A stretch of DNA of 47,639 nt from the NCBI GenBank assembly GCA_021797085.1, contig JAKAAG010000006.1, forward strand, positions 1 through 47,639. The letters are read 5' to 3'. This DNA is from Nanobdellota archaeon. GTDB taxonomy: Archaea > Nanobdellota > Nanobdellia > Parvarchaeales > Parvarchaeaceae. This document shows, piece by piece, positions 31,459-39,864 of the stretch. The notes beneath the pieces are model-generated. The model did no database searches. It was not told where the DNA came from and was given only the letters and a program-made list of their open reading frames with translations. The first letter of the stretch is position 1. Each line of letters begins with the position of its first letter. Made by a program: the position numbers and the translations under genes.

Positions 31459-32010
31459 ATGGAAAACAAGTTTAATAATGATTTTATAGAGAAAATTACA
31501 GACGATGGAGTAGGCATGCTTTTCGTAAAAGAGAGGTACAAACTAGATGAAGCGGCCATAGAACTTCTTTCAAGGATAAAAAACAAGGGCTTTAAGCTAA
31601 TTTATGTTACTTCAGGCCTTCCATTCAAGTCCATAGAAGAAAAGCTCGAGTTGGCAAAGGTAAACGATTACTTTATTATAGATTCAGTGACGGCCCCAAT
31701 AATTCAGGACAGCGTTTCTGATAATAAATGCATATTTATAAAATCACCCGGAGATCTAACAGAGATAAGCATAACTCTGGAAGGATTGCTTAAAAGAGAG
31801 GGAGAAACGTTTGTAGTTATAGATTCAATAACCTCATTTCTTATATACAATTCAGAGAACGAGATACTTAGGTTTATACATTTCACTTCATCAGTAGCAA
31901 GAGAAAGAAAAAGCAAACTGGTTTTCATAGTAATAGAAAACAATGGAATAAACAAAAACTTCTTGGACAAGATAAGAAGCTTCATAGACGAAGAAGCGGT
32001 ATTGGATTAG
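31459..32010 (+). CDS. RecA/KaiC-like protein lacking Walker A
   Basis: A 183-residue soluble product. It follows the beta-alpha order of a RecA/KaiC core (KLIYVTSGLPFKSIEEKLE, then FVVIDSITSFLIY resembling a Walker B strand, then SKLVFIVIE). The P-loop position (TSGLPFKS) lacks the GKT. ATP hydrolysis is therefore unlikely. Related archaeal families of KaiC-like proteins without catalysis act in signalling, but the assignment is tentative. It ends 6 bp before the map gene and starts a possible operon with map and fen. Confidence 0.55.
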   Translation: MENKFNNDFIEKITDDGVGMLFVKERYKLDEAAIELLSRIKNKGFKLIYVTSGLPFKSIEEKLELAKVNDYFIIDSVTAPIIQDSVSDNKCIFIKSPGDLTEISITLEGLLKREGETFVVIDSITSFLIYNSENEILRFIHFTSSVARERKSKLVFIVIENNGINKNFLDKIRSFIDEEAVLD

Positions 32011-32016
32011 ATTTTA

Positions 32017-32907
32017 ATGGAAAGCGAAGAAAGGGAAAAATGGCTGTTAGCCGGCAAGATAGGTAAGGAGATTAGAGAACTTGGAATTTCTTTGTGCGTA
32101 CCCGGAGCAAAGCTTCTTGACATAGCAGAAGCCATAGAAAAGAGAACAATGGAAAGGGGAGCAAAACCATCCTTCCCTCCAAATATATCGATAAACCAGA
32201 TTGCAGCGCATTACACTCCGAAGTATGATGATAAAACGGAGCTTAAAAAAGGAGATATAGTTAAGGTTGATGTGGGGGCAAGCGTCGATGGCTATCTTTC
32301 AGATACAGCAGCTTCTGTTGCTGTGGGAGAAGAGGGAAACAAACTTGTCAGTGCCACCAAAGAAGCATTGGATGCAGTAATTAAGATAATTAAACCGGGG
32401 ATAGCTGTAAGTGAAATAAGCACAGTAATAGACGATAAAATAAGCAGTTTGGGTTTTTCCCCAATAGTTAATCTTGGAGGGCACGGGATAGGAAGGTACA
32501 GTCTGCATGAAGGAGAATTTATCTCCAATTCAAAGAATTATTCTGGGTCTTTTTTAAGAAAGGAAGGAGTTGTTGCAGTGGAGCCCTTTGCTACAAATGG
32601 CGGGGGCTATGTCATAGATAGCGCGGAGGTTCAGATTTACCAGTTGGTTGCCAATAAAAATGTAAGAAGCACGCTTGGCAGGGAGATTTTAAAATACATT
32701 GCAGAGGAATACAATGAATTGCCGTTCGCAAAAAGGTGGATAATAAATAAATTTGGGAGATTGGCGGAGATAGAAATAAGGAATCTTGTTGCAGCAGGAT
32801 CATTGCATGAATTTAATGTGTTGAAGGAAAGAGACAATGGTTTAGTATCTCAGTTTGAGCATTCATTTCTTTTTGATGACGGTAAAGTTATAGTAACAAC
32901 TTTATAA
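32017..32907 (+). CDS. map: Methionine aminopeptidase, type II
   Basis: A 296-residue pita-bread enzyme. Metal ligands are Asp in KVDVGASVDGYLSD (two Asp, residue about 88), His in GGHGIGRYSLHEG (residue about 155), Glu in VAVEPFATNGGG (residue about 189) and Glu in SQFEHSFLF (residue about 279). The substrate-site His lies in IAAHYTPKYDD. A helical insertion between the last two (residues about 215-265) marks type II. It removes N-terminal Met from nascent proteins. Confidence 0.96.
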   Translation: MESEEREKWLLAGKIGKEIRELGISLCVPGAKLLDIAEAIEKRTMERGAKPSFPPNISINQIAAHYTPKYDDKTELKKGDIVKVDVGASVDGYLSDTAASVAVGEEGNKLVSATKEALDAVIKIIKPGIAVSEISTVIDDKISSLGFSPIVNLGGHGIGRYSLHEGEFISNSKNYSGSFLRKEGVVAVEPFATNGGGYVIDSAEVQIYQLVANKNVRSTLGREILKYIAEEYNELPFAKRWIINKFGRLAEIEIRNLVAAGSLHEFNVLKERDNGLVSQFEHSFLFDDGKVIVTTL

Positions 32908-32949
32908 TAAAGCAAAAAAGCATTAATGATTACAAATCCTAGTAGAATA

Positions 32950-33948
32950 ATGGGCGTTAAGTTAAATGGTTTATTCGAATCAAAAAAAATAAAGATGGCG
33001 GAGCTTTCCGGCAAGGCAATCGCAATAGATGCCTTTAATTGGATATTCCAGTTTCTAACCACTATACGGTTGGCAGATGGCTCCTATCTTACTGATTCAA
33101 AGGGGAGAGTGACAACGCATTTAAATGGCTTATTTTACCGTTCAGTTTCACTTATAGAAAATAGGATAAAGCCCGTTTTTGTATTTGATGGAAAAGCACC
33201 TAAGTTCAAGAAAGAAACACTGCAGGAACGGGAGAAAACAAAAGAAGAGGCAATGGAAAAGATGGAGCACGCTTCTACACAAGAGGAAAAGGCAATGTAT
33301 ATGCGCAGGCTTGCAAGGATAGATGATTATATAATAGACTCTTCAAAGGAGCTTCTTAGTTATCTTGGTATACCTTATGTGCAGGCACCGGCAGAAGGAG
33401 AAGCACAAGCTGCAGTTCTAAGTCAGCAGGGAAAAGTTTTTGCGGCCGCTTCTCAGGACTATGACACCCTGCTTTTCGGAGCAAAGAAGGTGGTTAGAAA
33501 CCTAAATATAACAAACAAGCGAAAAGTAAGCGGGAAGGGCATAATGACCGGGGTTTCCCCCGAAATAATAGACGCAAGTTATAATTTAAGCAAACTTGGT
33601 ATAAGTAGGGAACAGCTCATAATTCTTTCTCTTTTTGTAGGCACAGATTACAACAAAGGTGTTGATGGTATCGGTCCCAAGAAAGCTCTTAAATTAGTTA
33701 AAGAAAAGAGCAGGGAAGACCTTTTTAATTCCTATGATTTCAGGTCAGATTATGATATAAACGAAATCTATGAATACTTTATTTCTCCGAATATAATTGA
33801 TGTCAGTGATGATTTAAATATGGGTAAAATAGAAAGAGAGAAACTGATAAAATTTCTGTGCGATGAGCATAGTTTTTCAAAGGAGAGAGTAAACCAATAC
33901 CTAGAAAAGGTAAAAACAGAAGACAATTCACTTTCTTTTTATGGATGA
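32950..33948 (+). CDS. fen: Flap endonuclease 1
   Basis: A 332-residue product from ATG 32950. That start (MGVKLNGLF) is chosen because Gly2 of FEN1 is catalytic-site material and the frame upstream to 32926 adds an atypical leader. Acidic metal ligands are in AIDAFNWI, FVFDGKAP, APAEGEAQAA, AASQDYDTLLFG and GTDYNKGVDGIGPKKAL (the last also the helix-hairpin-helix). It removes 5' flaps during Okazaki fragment processing and repair. The C-terminus (EDNSLSFYG) is at best a shortened PIP box. The DUF357 gene overlaps its last 8 bp. Confidence 0.95.
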   Translation: MGVKLNGLFESKKIKMAELSGKAIAIDAFNWIFQFLTTIRLADGSYLTDSKGRVTTHLNGLFYRSVSLIENRIKPVFVFDGKAPKFKKETLQEREKTKEEAMEKMEHASTQEEKAMYMRRLARIDDYIIDSSKELLSYLGIPYVQAPAEGEAQAAVLSQQGKVFAAASQDYDTLLFGAKKVVRNLNITNKRKVSGKGIMTGVSPEIIDASYNLSKLGISREQLIILSLFVGTDYNKGVDGIGPKKALKLVKEKSREDLFNSYDFRSDYDINEIYEYFISPNIIDVSDDLNMGKIEREKLIKFLCDEHSFSKERVNQYLEKVKTEDNSLSFYG

Positions 33949-34216
33949 TGTTTTAAGGGAAAGAACAGAGAAAGAGATAAGCATGATGGAGAAGGTTTTT
34001 CATTCTTTGTCATTAAAGGACAGTGAAAACAAGCTTTCTTCCGAGTTTTTTGACATGTCGTCAAATTATTTTAGCGACAGCAAGTTTTTTATTGAGAAGA
34101 AAGATTATGTGCGGGCATTTGAAGCAGTAGTTATAAGTTGGGCTTATATTGATGCCGGACTCAAAGCAGGTTTCTTCGAAGTACCTGCTTCTCTAAAGGA
34201 GTATTTCACTTTTTGA
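33941..34216 (+). CDS. DUF357 family protein
   Basis: A 91-residue helical product. Most of it is the archaeal DUF357 pattern: paired amphipathic helices ending in YVRAFEAVVISWAYIDAGLKAGFFEVP. The family is widespread in archaea with unknown function. Its start overlaps the end of fen, which suggests coupled translation and a possible link with DNA replication or repair (context only). Confidence 0.8.
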   Translation: MDDVLRERTEKEISMMEKVFHSLSLKDSENKLSSEFFDMSSNYFSDSKFFIEKKDYVRAFEAVVISWAYIDAGLKAGFFEVPASLKEYFTF

Positions 34217-34278
34217 CCAATAAAAGCCACTTTTATCAGACTAGAAATATTTATATATTATAACGTAGTAAAGATTTC

Positions 34279-35484
34279 ATGGCAGTGGAAAGGGAAAGGA
34301 TTCCCGCCGTTGTAGTGTTGATGCTTATACTTATAGGTTCGATAGTAATTTATCTACTCCTTGTACCTGCGCCTGTAGCATATAAGCTTCTTGGAATAAA
34401 CAACACAAGTGTGTCTACGCCCTCTGTACCTGCAGGAGAGTACTACCAGAATCTTGATACATATATAGGAGGAAACAGCAAATCTGTAAATACCTCCTAT
34501 ACTTTAGGTACTTTTGGTGTTAACTATCCTATCATTAATTCAACTATATTCAATGCAAGCAGTGTATCAATAGGCTCAAGCATATTCGGCTCTTCTTCAT
34601 ATAATATAAACTTGAATCTTTCTCAGTCATCAGATTACTTTATTGAGATAACTGTCCAGTCTGTCTCTGGCACTCCAAGACTTAGTTTTTCATTGAATGG
34701 CAATTCATTCTTTTCTACCCTGCCTGCAAAAAATGAAACAATAATAAAGGAAATACCAAATACAGGAACAGGCAAGTATGTTTTATCAGTAACCGACAGT
34801 TTGAATGGTTTTGCCCTTTCTCAGTCTTTCAAATTGGCAAAAATAAAAATTATAAAAGAGCAGGGTAAAAACAATGCAAATATATTGCCTATAAAAGTAT
34901 TGACTTTTAGCGGTGTTGGCGACTATTCGATTGTTTATACTCCAATAGGTTATGGGAACTTAAATGTTTCAGTCAATGGTCAAGTTATTTCAAGTATAAA
35001 CAATGGAGATAATTCACAGCTTACGGTAAATATACCGTCTATTGTAATATCAAAAGCAATCCGCAATTCCAATCTTTCAAGTTCTTCAATAATACTTCCC
35101 TTGTTGTTTAATGTAGGTTTTCAGCCCGCTGAAAATGTTTCATATGAAATAGCAAATGCCTATCTTAACTATACGATACCATACATAGCGGCAAATTCTC
35201 CGACAGTTTACTATTCTGTTAATGCAACTCATGGCAATTACCTTCTAACATTGTATGTATCTAGCATAATAAGAAAAGGCAATATTTACCTTTACTTTAC
35301 TCCAAGCGGTGCAAATTTAACCATTGCTGCAAATACTCTTTCAGATGGCGAAAATGTGCTTCTTATACCTTCAAATCTCATAGGAGTTACCGCAACAAAT
35401 GGAAACTACAGCGGAACAATAAAGCTATCCACAGACGGTTTAGTTATACCCTCTTATATTTCAATCAAATCTGTTAAAGGTTGA
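34279..35484 (+). CDS. Membrane-anchored surface protein
   Basis: A 401-residue product. One N-terminal helix (residues 10-29), with a basic start (MAVERERIP), is followed by LLVPAPVAYKLLG, then about 360 extracellular residues rich in Ser, Asn and Thr with many NxS/T sequons and beta-strand character. No cysteine is present, unlike the surface proteins further on. The helix-plus-PAPVAYKLLG arrangement looks like a widespread DPANN envelope protein type, from memory rather than search. A TTTATATA box lies about 27 bp upstream. It opens the surface locus. Confidence 0.72.
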   Translation: MAVERERIPAVVVLMLILIGSIVIYLLLVPAPVAYKLLGINNTSVSTPSVPAGEYYQNLDTYIGGNSKSVNTSYTLGTFGVNYPIINSTIFNASSVSIGSSIFGSSSYNINLNLSQSSDYFIEITVQSVSGTPRLSFSLNGNSFFSTLPAKNETIIKEIPNTGTGKYVLSVTDSLNGFALSQSFKLAKIKIIKEQGKNNANILPIKVLTFSGVGDYSIVYTPIGYGNLNVSVNGQVISSINNGDNSQLTVNIPSIVISKAIRNSNLSSSSIILPLLFNVGFQPAENVSYEIANAYLNYTIPYIAANSPTVYYSVNATHGNYLLTLYVSSIIRKGNIYLYFTPSGANLTIAANTLSDGENVLLIPSNLIGVTATNGNYSGTIKLSTDGLVIPSYISIKSVKG

Positions 35485-35486
35485 AA

Positions 35487-35497
35487 TTTATATATAG
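35487..35497 (+). promoter_or_regulatory. TATA box for the zinc-finger surface gene
   Basis: TTTATATATAG is centred about 27 bp before ATG 35519, in a 34-bp spacer. This is an exact leaderless fit. Confidence 0.6.
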
Positions 35498-35518
35498 CAA
35501 TCTCTTCTATTTCTTATT

Positions 35519-37000
35519 ATGGTGCTTAAAATAAACAGGAAAGGTCAAGCAGCTGCAGGGGGAAGTCCTTCTCCAACTCCGCCTACACCTCCAACTCCAC
35601 CTCCTCCTTCAAGTCCAAAACCAAATTCTAGTTCGAAGTATGGCAAAAAAGGAAGGAACGTGTGCGACATCTGCGGGCTACACTTTAAAACTAAGGCACA
35701 ACTGTATCAGCATCAGATAGCTGAGCACGGAGTATCAGCCGATTTTATAAGGCTTGAGCAAGAGGAAAAGCAAAAGAACAGGTTATTCGATACTACATCT
35801 GCAAAAAGGAGCATAAAGAGAAACTCTGTTCTTTTCGCACCAATAATTGTTTTGTTAGTCATAGTTGTTATCTATTTCATATTTATTGCACCAACAAACG
35901 TGGGCATAGTCTACACTGAAGTTACATACGGCTCTATTTTCTCAAAGATAGGCGGGTTGATCTCGTCAGGTATTTCATCGATTTCAACCTTTATTGCAGA
36001 AGTGCAAAATCCAAATCTTCTTGTTACGCAGCCCCAAGTCACTGCAGTGAATTCAACTCCAACATTTTTATCCTTTCTTACTTTTAGTTATCCCCCCAAT
36101 CAGCAGGTAGTTCTCACAACGAATCCACAACAAGGCAGCATTCTTTACTCTGTATACAACAATGGAAACGTTCCATTGGGGCCAGATACCTCCAATAACT
36201 TAGAAGTAAATATCTCATGTGGAAGCACAGTTTCACCAGGCGCGGCAAAGTACTGTCAGGACTTGCTATCAAAATTTATAAGCCCTCCAGAAACGCAAAG
36301 CTCACCACCTGCAATAAAAGATTCGAGTTTAGTTGGCATACTGGCACAGGGCGAAACCAAAGAGAATATTACCAATTTTGAATTATCCTGTCCTCCTTCT
36401 TCAGACAAGCTTACTTTTCCTTTGTCCATGTCTTTCCTTGCAAATTTTCTGATTAAGAATTACACTGCAGCAGTTATACTTCCAATAGAATTTATGTCGG
36501 ATTCTTTCCAATCACAACTTGTATCTTCTTCTCAGGCACTTGTACCAGCAGAGCCTTCATTTAATTTTTACTCCGCAGGGCCAGTACAGATTGAAGTTTA
36601 TACTGTAGTAAAGCAGCCGGTAATAACAAAGATAGATTCGGTTCCTTTGGAGGTAACTTTAAAGAACAACGGCAACTATCCTTATGAAATAAATAATGTG
36701 TCTCTGTACATAAGTAAGGATTTCTATCCTTCCAATCCATCTACAAGTTACTGGAACTGCGTGACTGCAAATCCTGTTCAAATGCAAGGTTTTCAATTTC
36801 CAGGATCAAATTATTGGGACTGTTACATAAGCAACAGCAAGGTATTAAGCTCAGGTTCAACATTCTATCTGGATTTGAACCCTGTGAACTCTTTGAATGG
36901 CATGCATTTCAATACTATGACTGTAATAGGCTACGTAAACTATAACTACAATGAAACTTTGAACATGCCTGTGGTAATATCAAATCAGGCATGCAGTTAA
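35519..37000 (+). CDS. Surface protein with cytoplasmic C2H2 zinc finger and proline-rich linker
   Basis: A 493-residue product. The first residues (MVLKINRKGQAAAGG) look like the KGQ start of pilin-like proteins, but no hydrophobic helix follows. Instead there is a proline-rich linker (residues 17-35) and a textbook C2H2 finger (CDICGLHF..., C-x2-C-x12-H-x4-H, residues about 47-68). A charged stretch and a single transmembrane helix (residues about 100-122) follow, then about 370 extracellular residues with three or four cysteine pairs and strands resembling the neighbours. The finger should face the cytoplasm, since it lies before the helix. It may tether DNA or a protein to the envelope complex. 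Function unknown. Confidence 0.75.
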   Translation: MVLKINRKGQAAAGGSPSPTPPTPPTPPPPSSPKPNSSSKYGKKGRNVCDICGLHFKTKAQLYQHQIAEHGVSADFIRLEQEEKQKNRLFDTTSAKRSIKRNSVLFAPIIVLLVIVVIYFIFIAPTNVGIVYTEVTYGSIFSKIGGLISSGISSISTFIAEVQNPNLLVTQPQVTAVNSTPTFLSFLTFSYPPNQQVVLTTNPQQGSILYSVYNNGNVPLGPDTSNNLEVNISCGSTVSPGAAKYCQDLLSKFISPPETQSSPPAIKDSSLVGILAQGETKENITNFELSCPPSSDKLTFPLSMSFLANFLIKNYTAAVILPIEFMSDSFQSQLVSSSQALVPAEPSFNFYSAGPVQIEVYTVVKQPVITKIDSVPLEVTLKNNGNYPYEINNVSLYISKDFYPSNPSTSYWNCVTANPVQMQGFQFPGSNYWDCYISNSKVLSSGSTFYLDLNPVNSLNGMHFNTMTVIGYVNYNYNETLNMPVVISNQACS

Positions 37001-37001
37001 T

Positions 37002-37997
37002 ATGATGAATAAAAAAGGAGCGAATGGAAGCGGAATTGCAGCGGGAGTAATTGTACTTGTTATTATAGTAATATTATTTCTATACGGCCCGTACCTTCTT
37101 AACAGTCTTGGTTTTTCTCCTGTTCCAACTGCCACGTCATTAAATCATACCGTTGCGGTTGGAGTGATTTCAGTTAACGCCCCCGCAAAAGTTTCTCCTT
37201 CCTCAACATTTGGTGCGACGTTCTTGGTTGCAAACAACCTAAACGGAAAAGCAGCCTCTAATATTTATTTCTGTCTTGATAATCTGGGCCTTTTTACCAT
37301 CCTTTCAAGTCCGGAAACTTCTTCTCCTAACCCTAATGGCAATGCAATAACCAGCGGAAGGTGCGTAAGCATTCCTTCGCTTGCAACCGGTGATATCCTA
37401 TCTGAAGGGTTTACATTTTCGGCTCCACCTGCAAATGCTTATGGGAACATACAATACTCGCAGAATCTAGGTTATTACCTTAATTTTTCCTATGTTGCTA
37501 CTGCATCCCAGCAGCTCGAATTTGTTTCTCAGAGTGCGAGCACAAATGGCAATTATCCTGCGCCGGTGACACAGCCCTCTGATGTCACAGCAGGGCCCAT
37601 TTATTTCTCCTCCTCTTCATCACAGCCTGTTGTTTATGGCCAAGATATAGAATTAGGGCTATCACTTAACAATGTCGGTAGTGGGGTACCAATAGGAAAT
37701 ACTCAAATAAACATCATATTAAACAGTTCTATAATAAATATAACAGATGCAAGCGCTTTAGGTTTTACAGTTAAGCAGTTCTCGAATGGAACTGCCATGT
37801 TTTCAAAAACGATTGTTATAGGCCCAACTGGCGCTTCTATAGAGCTGCCGATATCCTTGAGTACAAGCGAGTTCAGTAAGCTGTCTGGATCAAGTATACC
37901 TTACATCCAGGCTAATATGCATTTTAGCGTTTCATATTCTTATGAGGAAGAAGGCTATTTCCCAGTAGGGCTATACATAGAACCTTATTCAACTTAA
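37002..37997 (+). CDS. Pilin-like membrane-anchored surface protein
   Basis: A 331-residue product beginning one base after the previous stop codon. MMNKKGANGSGIAAG and a 20-residue hydrophobic helix fit a pilin-like or simple anchor start. An extracellular region with beta-sandwich character follows, with one close cysteine pair (YFCLDN and GRCVSI) and several NxS/T sequons. Its N-terminal domain resembles those of the next two genes. ATG 37005 is an alternative start. It shares transcription with the zinc-finger gene. Confidence 0.72.
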   Translation: MMNKKGANGSGIAAGVIVLVIIVILFLYGPYLLNSLGFSPVPTATSLNHTVAVGVISVNAPAKVSPSSTFGATFLVANNLNGKAASNIYFCLDNLGLFTILSSPETSSPNPNGNAITSGRCVSIPSLATGDILSEGFTFSAPPANAYGNIQYSQNLGYYLNFSYVATASQQLEFVSQSASTNGNYPAPVTQPSDVTAGPIYFSSSSSQPVVYGQDIELGLSLNNVGSGVPIGNTQINIILNSSIINITDASALGFTVKQFSNGTAMFSKTIVIGPTGASIELPISLSTSEFSKLSGSSIPYIQANMHFSVSYSYEEEGYFPVGLYIEPYST

Positions 37998-38008
37998 ACG
38001 GTTAAACG

Positions 38009-38029
38009 TTTTTATAGTTAATTAACTAT
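38009..38029 (+). promoter_or_regulatory. TATA box and 16-bp palindrome upstream of 38039
   Basis: A TTTTTATAG box (38009-38017), centred about 26 bp before ATG 38039, overlaps a perfect 16-bp palindrome at 38014-38029 (ATAGTTAATTAACTAT). A second inverted repeat, AAACG-N6-CGTTT, lies at 37996-38011. This is a likely operator that would block TBP or polymerase. Confidence 0.5.
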
Positions 38030-38038
38030 TATTATTTT

Positions 38039-38971
38039 ATGAATAGATTGGGTGCAAGCGGAGTTGCAATTGCAGGAGTGTTAATAGTTGTCATCATACT
38101 AATTGTTGTATTGTATAGCTTTAATAGCGGTGCTTTAAAGCTTGGCAAATCTAGTACAAGTACCCCAAGCACTTTTAGCATATCCGCATATTCTAATGTT
38201 TCGCAGCTTTATTCCGGTAAGTCATCCCCGCTTTATGTAACCTTGTTTAATCCATTTAACCAATCTTTAACCGCAAGTCTTCAAGTCCTTACTGCCCCCC
38301 CTGTTTCAATTGTGCCCGGATCAAAATCCATTTCTGTTCCTGCTAGCATGAAAACTCCTTCAACAATTCTTTTTAACACTTCATGCACAAGTTCAAGCGG
38401 GTCAGTTATACCTTATTTTGCATTAGAAGTACAGAATTTTTGGCAGAACTTAACAACTTCAGTAATCACGTACCCTTACGGAACAAAATCCGGTTTGATA
38501 CCCCAGTCTATATACTCTAATTCAAATTCCGGTTTTATGACTCTGTCAGCTTTACCTGCATCGGTTGAGACTCAGATCCCATCAGGTTCTCTATCTACAA
38601 CAATCACTTTAGATGTCTCTCCTAATTATGATTCAGGAAACTATAAGTCTGGCGCCCCTTACACGGCTATCTCCAACAATAATCCAAATGACTACATTAA
38701 AACAATAAGCTTGTATATAGACAATACGACAGGAGGGATTGCAAGCGCATTTGTTTATTACAACGGTCAGAATTATCCATTCTCGGTTTCGGGCAAAACT
38801 CTCTCTTTGACTCTTCATAACGTGAACCTTCAGTTGATATCGGCAGGTTCTGGCTTACCTATTGAGATAACTGTTACTGATGACAACGCAAGTTCACAGA
38901 ATACAATAGCAATAGATACAAACTATAATTATTACGTTGCATTTACAGGCAACCAAATTTCCTGTATATAA
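38039..38971 (+). CDS. Pilin-like membrane-anchored surface protein
   Basis: A 310-residue product with its own promoter. MNRLGASGVAIAG and a 20-residue helix are followed by a Ser/Thr/Asn-rich extracellular part. The segment SQLYSGKSSPLYVTLFNPFNQ aligns with SHLYTGESMDFISNVFNNGK of the next gene, which shows paralogy. Cysteines are few (one in the middle, one at the C-terminus, GNQISCI). Function unknown; minor pilin or adhesin inferred from the neighbouring prepilin peptidase. Confidence 0.72.
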   Translation: MNRLGASGVAIAGVLIVVIILIVVLYSFNSGALKLGKSSTSTPSTFSISAYSNVSQLYSGKSSPLYVTLFNPFNQSLTASLQVLTAPPVSIVPGSKSISVPASMKTPSTILFNTSCTSSSGSVIPYFALEVQNFWQNLTTSVITYPYGTKSGLIPQSIYSNSNSGFMTLSALPASVETQIPSGSLSTTITLDVSPNYDSGNYKSGAPYTAISNNNPNDYIKTISLYIDNTTGGIASAFVYYNGQNYPFSVSGKTLSLTLHNVNLQLISAGSGLPIEITVTDDNASSQNTIAIDTNYNYYVAFTGNQISCI

Positions 38972-38973
38972 TC

Positions 38974-39861
38974 ATGAAAAATAAAGGGCAGTCTGGAGTT
39001 ATAATAATTGTTGTGATTATAATAATAGTCGGCGTTTTCTTTCTTTATAAGGGGGGATACCTTAATTTCAAGAGCAGCACTACAACAACGACTACGCAGA
39101 ACATAAATCCCTACTTGCCAATTTCATTTAATGTGTCTGCTGTAACTTCTTTATCACACCTGTATACTGGAGAAAGCATGGATTTCATATCGAATGTTTT
39201 TAACAATGGCAAAAGCTATTTGAATGTGACTTTATCTCCATACGGATGTTCTTTTCTACCCGTGCAGAGCAAGAGCTTTTTGATACCTCCTGATTCACCT
39301 TCCTCTTCTACTTGGACTTTTTCAAGCTCAAGTCCGACAAGTTGTTCAATAACCTTTAGCGCTTGCTTCAATGCAGTCTCCTACACAAATTATCCGCTCA
39401 CTATAGAAAACTACAATTTTAGCGGTTCAGTCCCAATATCCTCGATTACTTCTTCATCAGGTCTTCCAATAAGCTTGGGATTGGAGTTGTCTAATACTAC
39501 AATAATTGCAAGCCCAGTTCCATCAAATCAGAGCGAGTATATCGAGGGCAGTTCATTAACCTCCATAGGCTCAACTTCTAAGCTTAACTGGGTTTATATA
39601 CGCATAAAAAATGGCAAGGGGTATTTCACTTCCTCTACCGGTAGCACCTACGCTATAAACCCAAGTATAAACATCTCTTCATCAGAGTACTCACTTAATT
39701 TCCAGTATGGCAGGCTGCTTGCACCAATACAATTTTCCCTTGTAGTAAATCCTATTTCTAATTCAATTGGTTACAGTTCTGATACCTCAATAAACGTCAG
39801 TGCAGGTTATACATACTGTTTGACTTCTAATAGCATACCTATAACAATAAGTTCATCCTAA
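38974..39861 (+). CDS. Pilin-like membrane-anchored surface protein
   Basis: A 295-residue product starting 2 bp after the previous stop codon. MKNKGQSGVIIIVV is the KGQ-type pilin-like start (compare KKGQTVVESL at 41636) and leads into an Ile/Val-rich helix. The extracellular part is a paralogue of the preceding gene. Four cysteines lie in a short central stretch (about residues 90-130) and one near the end. It is the last of five tandem surface genes and meets the dph5 gene convergently with a 3-bp gap. Confidence 0.74.
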   Translation: MKNKGQSGVIIIVVIIIIVGVFFLYKGGYLNFKSSTTTTTTQNINPYLPISFNVSAVTSLSHLYTGESMDFISNVFNNGKSYLNVTLSPYGCSFLPVQSKSFLIPPDSPSSSTWTFSSSSPTSCSITFSACFNAVSYTNYPLTIENYNFSGSVPISSITSSSGLPISLGLELSNTTIIASPVPSNQSEYIEGSSLTSIGSTSKLNWVYIRIKNGKGYFTSSTGSTYAINPSINISSSEYSLNFQYGRLLAPIQFSLVVNPISNSIGYSSDTSINVSAGYTYCLTSNSIPITISSS

Positions 39862-39864
39862 GCT

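Noticed and set aside
32926-32949. Longer FEN1 start at ATG 32926
   Set aside because: Family proteins begin MGV at the active site. The eight extra residues would block it, and the upstream ATG is probably in the leader.
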